A stretch of 5,714 nt of DNA from an uncultured Panacagrimonas sp. GTDB taxonomy: Bacteria > Pseudomonadota > Gammaproteobacteria > Nevskiales > Nevskiaceae. Position numbers and translations under genes: made by a program. Under the pieces are notes generated by a model. It was not told the DNA's origin. It saw nothing but the letters and a program-made list of their open reading frames with translations, and did not search any database. Below, in pieces: positions 1-4,869 of the stretch; the first letter of the stretch is position 1; every line of letters begins with the position of its first letter. The DNA lies in NCBI GenBank assembly GCA_946481265.1, contig CAMLNE010000276.1:1-5714 (forward strand), given 5' to 3'.

Positions 1-105
1 GGGGGTCTCGACGACCTGCGGGGCAAGCTGCTCGAACGGGAGTCGCAGCCGGGCCAGAAGCTCGGCCCGGTAACGCGAGGTGGAAGCCAGGATCAGCGAT
101 GCCAT
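1..105 (-). CDS. yceF: Maf-family nucleoside triphosphate pyrophosphatase, YceF type (N-terminal 35 residues, cut by window edge)
   Basis: Only the first 35 codons are in the window; the frame is open to base 1. The protein begins MASLILASTSRYRAELLA, which carries the Maf signature LASxSxxR near the N-terminus, followed by FEQLAPQVVETP, matching the FE-x2-AP-x-V-x-ETP pattern I recall for E. coli YceF. Maf proteins are cytoplasmic house-cleaning enzymes that hydrolyse non-canonical nucleoside triphosphates to the monophosphate and pyrophosphate; the YceF subgroup prefers 7-methyl-GTP. The ATG at 105-103 is chosen because the conserved LILAST strand follows it directly; the ribosome binding site is weak. 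The gene is divergent from yceD with 72 bp between the starts, the arrangement known in E. coli, which supports the YceF rather than the YhdE subgroup. The catalytic Asp and the rest of the fold lie outside the window. Confidence 0.9.
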   Translation of the reverse strand, partial: MASLILASTSRYRAELLARLRLPFEQLAPQVVETP

Positions 106-121
106 TCCAGATCCGACGCTT

Positions 122-150
122 TTGACTTGGAGGGGGCGCGAATCTACCAT
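122..150 (+). promoter_or_regulatory. Sigma70-type promoter of the yceD-rpmF-plsX operon
   Basis: TTGACT at 122-127 matches five of six bases of the -35 consensus. TACCAT at 145-150 matches four of six bases of the -10 consensus, with an ideal 17-bp spacer. Transcription would start near 156-158, giving a leader of about 20 nt before the yceD ATG at 178. The stretch after the -10 box (TCGCGCC, 151-157) is GC-rich. The -10 box lies across the loop and right arm of a perfect inverted repeat (134-158). Predicted from sequence only; no start site has been mapped. Confidence 0.65.
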
Positions 151-163
151 TCGCGCCCTTTTT
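134..163 (+). repeat. Perfect 10-bp inverted repeat plus T5 tract in the yceF/yceD divergent spacer
   Basis: GGGCGCGAAT at 134-143 is the exact reverse complement of ATTCGCGCCC at 149-158, with a 5-nt loop (CTACC), and five T follow at 159-163. Read on the plus strand it has the form of a Rho-independent terminator, yet it overlaps the spacer and -10 box of the yceD promoter. It could stop antisense transcription leaving yceF, act as an operator for a dimeric regulator, or be a by-product of promoter composition. RNA started from the predicted yceD promoter would contain only the end of the right arm, so it would not form the hairpin. Confidence 0.6.
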
Positions 164-177
164 GGCGACCCCGCGCC

Positions 178-669
178 ATGTCGATCCCCGTCCAGATCAG
201 CGTCGCCCGCGCTCTTGCCCGAGGCGAACGCTACGCCGGTCCGCTGGACCCGGCAGGGCTGGACCGGCTGCGCGACCTGGCACCGGAAGATCTGTGTGCG
301 GACCTGCAGGTGCGCACGGACCCGGCCCGGCAGGGATGGGTCGAGGGACGCATCGGCGGTCGCCTGCACCTGGACTGCCAGGTCTGCGGTGAGCGCTTTG
401 GCTGGACGCTGGATGCGGCTGTGAAGCTGGCGCTGGCGATGAGCGAGGAAGAAGAGGAGCGGTTGATGGCGGAAGGCGAACCCCTGCTGGTTCGCGATGA
501 CCGCCTGATGCTGCACGAGATCGTCGAGGATGAGGTGCTGCTCGCCTTGCCCATGATGCCGAGGTGTCCGGCGTGCGAGAATGCGCGCCCGCCGTCGGAC
601 GGGCCGCGGGACCAGGCCGAAAGGCCGCGTCCATTGGCGGCATTGAAAAGTTTGCGTTTGAAGTCTTGA
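178..669 (+). CDS. yceD: YceD family protein (DUF177), 23S rRNA accumulation protein
   Basis: A 163-residue protein, close to the 173 of E. coli YceD. The DUF177 core is visible: LHLDCQVCGERF (about 64-74), corresponding to the family LxCxRC-x2-F segment, then an acidic stretch (89-95), then HEIVEDEVLLALPMMPRC (113-130), matching the family's VEDEI-x-LALP segment, and a C-terminal PLAALKSLRLKS like the usual NPFAxLxxLK ending. YceD is needed for normal 23S rRNA levels in bacteria and plant plastids and is encoded beside rpmF. Cys67, Cys70, Cys130 and Cys133 form two CxxC pairs that could bind zinc; this is inference. I chose the ATG at 178 over the in-frame TTG at 127 because the TTG lies inside the predicted promoter and its extra residues are not family-like. 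No clear Shine-Dalgarno precedes 178. First gene of the operon; rpmF starts 37 nt downstream. Confidence 0.88.
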   Translation: MSIPVQISVARALARGERYAGPLDPAGLDRLRDLAPEDLCADLQVRTDPARQGWVEGRIGGRLHLDCQVCGERFGWTLDAAVKLALAMSEEEEERLMAEGEPLLVRDDRLMLHEIVEDEVLLALPMMPRCPACENARPPSDGPRDQAERPRPLAALKSLRLKS

Positions 670-673
670 GTTT

Positions 674-692
674 GCAGGGGCGTGACCCCTGC
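674..692 (+). promoter_or_regulatory. Hairpin just upstream of the rpmF ribosome binding site
   Basis: GCAGGGG at 674-680 pairs perfectly with CCCCTGC at 686-692 around a 5-nt loop (CGTGA). It starts five bases after the yceD stop codon and ends one base before the rpmF Shine-Dalgarno AGAAGGA. There is no T tract, so it is not a terminator. It may be an RNA processing or stability element, or may influence initiation at rpmF or coupling to yceD. The structure is seen; the role is inferred. Confidence 0.5.
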
Positions 693-693
693 C

Positions 694-700
694 AGAAGGA
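694..700 (+). promoter_or_regulatory. Strong ribosome binding site of rpmF
   Basis: AGAAGGA ends 6 nt before the rpmF ATG at 707, a good Shine-Dalgarno match at favourable spacing. It is the clearest ribosome binding site in the window, consistent with a highly expressed ribosomal protein gene, and it fixes the rpmF start. Confidence 0.75.
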
Positions 701-706
701 ATTGAA

Positions 707-901
707 ATGGCCGTCCAGAAATCCCGCAAGTCCCGCTCGACCCGTGGTCACCGCCGCGCCCATGACGCCCTCACCGGCCCGACGCTGTCGGTCGACCCGA
801 CCTCCGGCGAAACGCATCTGCGTCACCACGTGACGGCGGACGGTTACTACCGCGGCAAGAAGGTGATCGACAAGGCCGCGCCGGAAGCTGCGTCCGAGTG
901 A
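707..901 (+). CDS. rpmF: 50S ribosomal protein L32
   Basis: A 64-residue basic protein. Its N-terminus [20 protein letters not shown] is the classic L32 start (MAVQ-x3-KSRS-x-RG-x-RR-x-HD), and the second half, [17 protein letters not shown], matches the conserved LRHH-x-TxDGYYRG segment. L32 is a small protein of the large ribosomal subunit that binds 23S rRNA. There are no cysteines, so this is the zinc-free form rather than the four-Cys zinc-ribbon form. The C-terminal tail ([10 protein letters not shown]) is short and acidic, as is usual. Its position between yceD and plsX is conserved widely in gammaproteobacteria. It ends in TGA; plsX starts 24 nt later in the same reading frame. Confidence 0.97.
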   Translation: MAVQKSRKSRSTRGHRRAHDALTGPTLSVDPTSGETHLRHHVTADGYYRGKKVIDKAAPEAASE

Positions 902-925
902 GCCCGTCACCGGTCGGCTAGCGCT

Positions 926-1975
926 GTGCCGGTCACGCTGAGCATCGATGCCATGAGCGGCGACCACGGTCTTTCCGTGACCGTGCCCGCCGCTTTATTG
1001 TGCCTGGAGGAAATTCCCGAGCTGCGCATCGTGCTCGTCGGTGACCAGCCGAGCATCGAAAAGGAATTGCGCCGGCTGAAGAGCGGCAACGATCCGCGAC
1101 GCGCCATCCGCCACGCCCCGGGGATCGTGGGCATGGACGAGACGCCATCCCGGGCGCTACGCAACAAGAGGGACTCGTCGATGCGCGTGGCGATCGACCT
1201 GGTCCACGCCGGCACGGCGCACGCGATGGTGTCGGCGGGCAATACCGGCGCCTTGATGGCCATCGCCAAGTTCGTGCTCAAGACGCTTCCCGGCATCGAT
1301 CGTCCGGCCATCGTCTCGGCCATCCCCTCGGTCAAGGGGCATGTGCACATGCTCGATCTGGGTGCCAACGCCGAGTGCACGTCCGAGCAGCTGTTCCAGT
1401 TTGCCGTCATGGGTTCGGCCCTGATCACGGCCATGGTCGGCGAGATGCGGCCCAGGGTGGCACTCCTCAACATCGGATCGGAGGAGATCAAGGGCAATGG
1501 CACGATCAAGGGGGCGGCGGCCCTGCTGCAGGCCTCGGGCCTGAACTACGTCGGCTTCATCGAGGGAGATGGCGTGTTCCTGTCCGACGTGGACCTGGTC
1601 GTCTGCGACGGCTTCGTCGGCAACATCGCGCTCAAGACCGGCGAGGGGGTGGCCAAGATGATCCGCCACTTCCTCAAGCAGGAGCTCACCGCCAACCCGC
1701 TGCGCAAGCTCGCTGCCATCGGTGCGATGCCGGCGCTCAAGGCGCTGGGCAGGCGCATCGATCCGCGCCACTACAACGGCGCCACCCTGCTGGGCCTGAA
1801 TGGCACGGTGGTCAAGTCGCACGGCGGCGCCGACATCGTGGGCTTCGCCAATGCCATCCGCGTGGGCGTGCGCGAAGTCCAGCAGGATCTGCCGCGGCGC
1901 ATCAGCGCGCTGCTGGGCGAGGCCCTGAAGTCGGGTGTCGAGCCGGGCGGCTCCACGCTGCGCAACACCGCCTAG
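926..1975 (+). CDS. plsX: Phosphate acyltransferase PlsX (acyl-ACP:phosphate acyltransferase)
   Basis: PlsX converts fatty acyl-ACP and phosphate into acyl-phosphate, the donor used by PlsY to acylate glycerol-3-phosphate; it is a peripheral inner-membrane enzyme. The 349 residues fit the family length. Motifs seen: LSIDAMSGDHG (5-15, the family DAMGGD element with Gly to Ser), SAGNTGALM (103-111), LDLGANAEC (143-151), LLNIGSEEIKGN (180-191), VCDGFVGNIALKTGEG (226-241), YNGATLLG (283-290) and VKSHGGAD (296-303). The start is the GTG at 926: it is the only start codon between the in-frame rpmF stop and the conserved SIDAM strand. The ribosome binding site is weak, so translation may be coupled to rpmF. 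Third gene of the yceD-rpmF-plsX operon. fabH, which normally follows, is absent, and the gene runs convergently into gspF. Confidence 0.96.
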   Translation: MPVTLSIDAMSGDHGLSVTVPAALLCLEEIPELRIVLVGDQPSIEKELRRLKSGNDPRRAIRHAPGIVGMDETPSRALRNKRDSSMRVAIDLVHAGTAHAMVSAGNTGALMAIAKFVLKTLPGIDRPAIVSAIPSVKGHVHMLDLGANAECTSEQLFQFAVMGSALITAMVGEMRPRVALLNIGSEEIKGNGTIKGAAALLQASGLNYVGFIEGDGVFLSDVDLVVCDGFVGNIALKTGEGVAKMIRHFLKQELTANPLRKLAAIGAMPALKALGRRIDPRHYNGATLLGLNGTVVKSHGGADIVGFANAIRVGVREVQQDLPRRISALLGEALKSGVEPGGSTLRNTA

Positions 1976-2052
1976 CTGGGGACGCCCGAAACCGGCGGCT
2001 GCGCCTGGCAGCTCGCGCCTGATCCGGCGGGATCGACGCGCAAGGTCGCGCT
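1976..2052. other. Convergent spacer between plsX and gspF, no clear terminator
   Basis: Both flanking operons end here. The only hairpin I can find is weak: GATCC at 2021-2025 with GGATC at 2030-2034 around GGCG, with no T tract on either strand. Termination is therefore probably Rho-dependent, or transcripts run into each other's 3' ends. I see no gene or repeat in the stretch. Confidence 0.5.
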
Positions 2053-3270
2053 CTACTTCACCAACTGGTTCAGATCGAAGATCGGCAGCAGGATCGCGAG
2101 CACGATCAGCAGCACGATGGCGCCCATGGCCAGGATCAGCACGGGGCCGAGGATGGCCATCAGCGCGCCGACCAGGGTTTCGACCTCGCGCTCCTGGTTG
2201 CGGGCCGCGCTGTCGAGCATTTCGTCGAGCCGGCCCGAGGCCTCGCCGCTGGCGATCAGGTGCAGCGCGATCGGCGGAAACAGCCGGCTCTCGCCGAGCG
2301 AGCGTGCCAGTGGGGCGCCTTCGCGCACCTTGGTGGTGGCAACGTCGATGGCGTCGCGCATCGGCACGTTTGAGACCACCTGCGTTCCGATGCGCATGGC
2401 GTCGAGAATCGGCACGCCGCTGCCGAACAGGATGCCCAGGGTTCGCGTGAATCGGCCGGTGTTGGCGCCGCGCGTGAGCCGTCCCACCAGCGGGATGCGC
2501 AGCTGCAGCCGATGCACCTTCCGGCGGAAATTCTCGTTGCCCATCATGCGGCCGAACACGACCAGCGCGACCACGATGGCGACGCCGACATAGGGCCCGT
2601 AGTCCCGTACGAAATCGCTGAGCGCGATCAATCCCTTGGTCAGGCCCGGCAGATCCTGGCCGATATCGCTGTACACGCCGACGACCTGCGGCACCACGTA
2701 GGCCAGCAGCAGCACGACCACGCCGATCGCCACCACCGTCAGGATGACGGGGTAGAGCGAGGCCAGCAGAACCTTCTGCTGCAGCTCCTGGCGACGCTCG
2801 ACGTACTCGGCGAGGCGCTCGAGGATCACATCCAGCTTGCCGGATTGTTCACCGGCCTCGACCGTGGCACGAAACAGCGGCGGGAACGCGTTGGGGAACT
2901 GGTCGAGGGCCTGCGCCATGCTCGAGCCCTCCAGGACCGACGAGCGCACGCCCAGCGCGATGCGCTTGACCCGCTTGGATTCGCTCTGCTGCGAGACGGC
3001 GCTCAGGGCCTCGTCGAGCGGCAGGCCGGAGCGCACCAGGGTCGAGAGCTGGCGCGTGAACAGTGTCAGCTCGGTGATGCTGATGCTGCCACCACCGCCG
3101 CCAAACAGCGGCCCACGCTGCGTCGACTTCTCCTGGACCTCGCGCAGTTCCAGCGGCATCAGGCCACGGTCGCGCAGCAGGCCGCGCGCGTGACGGGCGG
3201 TATCACCCTCGATCAGCCCCCGTTCCTGGCCGCCGCCGGCGTTGAGTGCGATGAATTCGAAAGCGGCCAA
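2053..3270 (-). CDS. gspF: Type II secretion system inner-membrane protein GspF
   Basis: A 405-residue protein of the usual GspF length. The N-terminus MAAFEFIALNAGGGQERGL is typical of GspF (AxFxYxALDxxGxxxxG). Two T2SSF domains are visible, at about 70-193 and 273-395, each with the repeated conserved element (EAGEQSGKLD 138-147; ASGEASGRLDEML 340-352). Three hydrophobic membrane segments lie at about 169-193, 224-241 and 369-395. A Gly-rich linker (57-61) joins the small N-terminal domain to the first repeat. GspF is the inner-membrane platform that works with the ATPase GspE and GspL/GspM during pseudopilus assembly. The start is the TTG at 3270: an in-frame TGA lies two codons upstream and the family N-terminus begins exactly there. 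No strong Shine-Dalgarno is seen. It is the last gene of the gsp run and converges on plsX. PilC of type IV pili is related, but gspD and gspE next door favour GspF. Confidence 0.94.
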   Translation of the reverse strand: MAAFEFIALNAGGGQERGLIEGDTARHARGLLRDRGLMPLELREVQEKSTQRGPLFGGGGGSISITELTLFTRQLSTLVRSGLPLDEALSAVSQQSESKRVKRIALGVRSSVLEGSSMAQALDQFPNAFPPLFRATVEAGEQSGKLDVILERLAEYVERRQELQQKVLLASLYPVILTVVAIGVVVLLLAYVVPQVVGVYSDIGQDLPGLTKGLIALSDFVRDYGPYVGVAIVVALVVFGRMMGNENFRRKVHRLQLRIPLVGRLTRGANTGRFTRTLGILFGSGVPILDAMRIGTQVVSNVPMRDAIDVATTKVREGAPLARSLGESRLFPPIALHLIASGEASGRLDEMLDSAARNQEREVETLVGALMAILGPVLILAMGAIVLLIVLAILLPIFDLNQLVK

Positions 3271-3282
3271 GGCGGCTCAGTG

Positions 3283-3297
3283 ACCGTGGACCACGGT
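3283..3297. repeat. 15-bp palindrome in the gspE-gspF spacer
   Basis: ACCGTGG at 3283-3289 and CCACGGT at 3291-3297 are exact reverse complements around a single central A. It lies 13 bp upstream of the gspF start codon. It could be a protein-binding site or form a short mRNA hairpin limiting access to the TTG start. The symmetry is seen directly; the function is unknown. Confidence 0.4.
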
Positions 3298-3309
3298 GGC
3301 GTCGCCGGC

Positions 3310-3344
3310 CCGCGCAAGGGCAGCGGGCGAGGGCCGTTGCGCGG
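3310..3344. repeat. 8-bp inverted repeat with 19-nt loop in the gspE-gspF spacer
   Basis: CCGCGCAA at 3310-3317 is the exact reverse complement of TTGCGCGG at 3337-3344. In the gsp transcription direction the T run precedes rather than follows the stem, so it is not an intrinsic terminator for gspE. It may be an mRNA stability or processing element between two cistrons, or chance in GC-rich DNA. Confidence 0.35.
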
Positions 3345-3374
3345 AAAAAGCCGGGGTGAGGGCGGTTGCCGGGC

Positions 3375-4862
3375 TCATTCCTCTATTGTCACCCGCAGCA
3401 CTTCCTGCATCGTCGTTTCGCCGCGCAGCACCTTGTTGCGGCCCGACTGCACGATGCCAGGGCCCTTGCTGCGCGCATAGCTTTCCAGTGCCTGCTCGCC
3501 GGCACCATCGTGGATCAGGGTCTCGAGCTGGCGATCCACGTCGATGATCTCCTGGATGCCGCTGCGGCCGAGGAAGCCGGTATGCCGGCATTGCACGCAG
3601 CCGACCGCCTCGTAGATCTGGACATGGCCGTGGCGCTGCGCCGGCAGGCCGAGCTGCTCGAGCTCCGCGATGCCCGGCTCGTAGGCCCGCTTGCAGTGCG
3701 GGCAGAGCGTACGCACGAGGCGCTGGGCCATCAGCCCGACCAGCGAGGACGACAGCTGGTAGGGCTCGACGCCCATGTCGCGCAGGCGCGTCACGGCGCC
3801 GACGGCGGTGTTGGTATGCAGGGTCGAGAGCACGAGGTGGCCGGTCTGGCTGGCCTGCACCGCGATCTGGGCAGTGTCCAGATCACGGATCTCGCCGACC
3901 ATCACGACATCCGGGTCCTGGCGCAGGATCGCGCGCAGGCCGCGCGCGAAGGTCATCTCTACCTTGGTGTTGACCTGGGTCTGGCCGACGCCGTCGATGT
4001 AGTACTCGATGGGGTCCTCGACCGTCATGATGTTGCGGCTGCGGTCGTTGAGCACCGACAGCGCCGAGTAGAGCGTCGTCGTCTTGCCTGAACCGGTCGG
4101 TCCGGTGACCAGCAGGATGCCGTAGGGCCGGAAGATGATCCGCTTGAGGATCTCGATCTGCGCCTCGTCCAGGCCCAGTTCACCCAGGTCCAGGCGCTCC
4201 GCCTGCTTGTCGAGGATGCGCATCACCACGCGCTCGCTGTTCTGGCCGGTCGGAATGGTGCTGACGCGCACGTCCACCTTGCGGCCGCCGAAGGCGCGCG
4301 AGATACGTCCATCCTGCGGCAGTCGCTTCTCCGCGATGTCGAGCTTGGCCATGACCTTGATGCGCGACACCAGTCGCGGCGCCAGCGCACGCGGGGGCTG
4401 CATCACCTCGCGCAGCACGCCGTCGACCCGGAAGCGCACCTGCAGGCGGCTCTCGAAGCTCTCGATGTGGATGTCCGAGGCGTTTTCCTTGATCGCCTCG
4501 ACCAGCAGGCCGTTGATGAATTTGATGACGGGGGCGTCGTCGTTCGACTCGAGCAGGTCCTGGTTGTCGGACAGGGCCTGGGCCAGCGCATCGAGATCCG
4601 CAACGTCGGCGTCGAGGCCATCCATCAGGGCCGAGGCGGCGCCGGTCTGGCCCTCGTAGGTGCGCGACAGCAGCGCGTCGAACTCCGCGGCGCCGACCTG
4701 CTGCAGGCGCACCGCGCGCCCGACGAAGCGCCGAGCTTCCTGCAGCGCGTCGATGCTGGTGCCCGGTCGCGCCATGACGACGACGTGATCGCCGCGATCC
4801 TCGGTGACGATCAGGCCGTGGCGCTTGGCAAACGCGAACGGGGGACGCCGCAGCGGCTCCAT
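3375..4862 (-). CDS. gspE: Type II secretion system ATPase GspE
   Basis: GspE is the cytoplasmic hexameric ATPase that powers pseudopilus extension in type II secretion. The 495 residues match the family. An N1E-like domain (about 5-80, with PFAFAKRHGLIV) is followed by the N2E segment (DAPVIKFINGLL, ENASDIHIE, RFRVDGVLRE, about 110-152). The ATPase core has Walker A GPTGSGKT (254-261), the Asp box MTVEDPIEY (279-287), Walker B DPDVVMVGEIRD (316-327) and the His box TGHLVLSTLHTN (340-351). A tetracysteine zinc-binding element is formed by Cys387, Cys390, Cys422 and Cys425. The C-terminus TMQEVLRVT is also typical. I chose the ATG at 4862 because the N1E domain starts there and it sits 7 nt after the gspD stop; the frame stays open upstream, but only as Arg-rich out-of-frame sequence over the gspD tail. 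PilB is a related alternative, but length and neighbours fit GspE. Confidence 0.96.
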   Translation of the reverse strand: MEPLRRPPFAFAKRHGLIVTEDRGDHVVVMARPGTSIDALQEARRFVGRAVRLQQVGAAEFDALLSRTYEGQTGAASALMDGLDADVADLDALAQALSDNQDLLESNDDAPVIKFINGLLVEAIKENASDIHIESFESRLQVRFRVDGVLREVMQPPRALAPRLVSRIKVMAKLDIAEKRLPQDGRISRAFGGRKVDVRVSTIPTGQNSERVVMRILDKQAERLDLGELGLDEAQIEILKRIIFRPYGILLVTGPTGSGKTTTLYSALSVLNDRSRNIMTVEDPIEYYIDGVGQTQVNTKVEMTFARGLRAILRQDPDVVMVGEIRDLDTAQIAVQASQTGHLVLSTLHTNTAVGAVTRLRDMGVEPYQLSSSLVGLMAQRLVRTLCPHCKRAYEPGIAELEQLGLPAQRHGHVQIYEAVGCVQCRHTGFLGRSGIQEIIDVDRQLETLIHDGAGEQALESYARSKGPGIVQSGRNKVLRGETTMQEVLRVTIEE

Positions 4863-4869
4863 CGCGCGG

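Noticed and set aside
127..177. Upstream TTG start for YceD, adding 17 residues
   Set aside because: The TTG falls inside the predicted promoter, upstream of the expected transcription start, and the extra residues do not resemble the family N-terminus.
197..967. 256-codon open frame on the minus strand across yceD and rpmF
   Set aside because: It is antisense to two confidently identified genes, is rich in Arg, Ala, Pro and Gly, and matches no family I recognise; typical of GC-rich shadow frames.
1157..1822. 221-codon minus-strand frame opposite plsX
   Set aside because: It lies entirely inside plsX, with His/Arg/Asp-rich composition typical of antisense codon shadows.
1375..2022. 215-codon plus-strand frame overlapping the plsX end
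   Set aside because: Out-of-frame reading of plsX with Arg/Gly/Ala-rich sequence; only the last part leaves the gene and has no family features.
2021..2034. Hairpin GATCC/GGATC as a terminator of plsX
   Set aside because: The stem is only 5 bp and no T tract follows on either strand.
2512..3480. 322-codon plus-strand frame opposite gspF
   Set aside because: Antisense to a clear GspF. The abundance of His, Asp and Gln is the complement pattern of GspF codons, and no domain is recognisable.
2053..4862. Type IV pilus pilC/pilB instead of gspF/gspE
   Set aside because: The 495-residue ATPase length, the GspF-type N-terminus MAAFEFIALNAGG and the adjacent GspD-type secretin all favour type II secretion.
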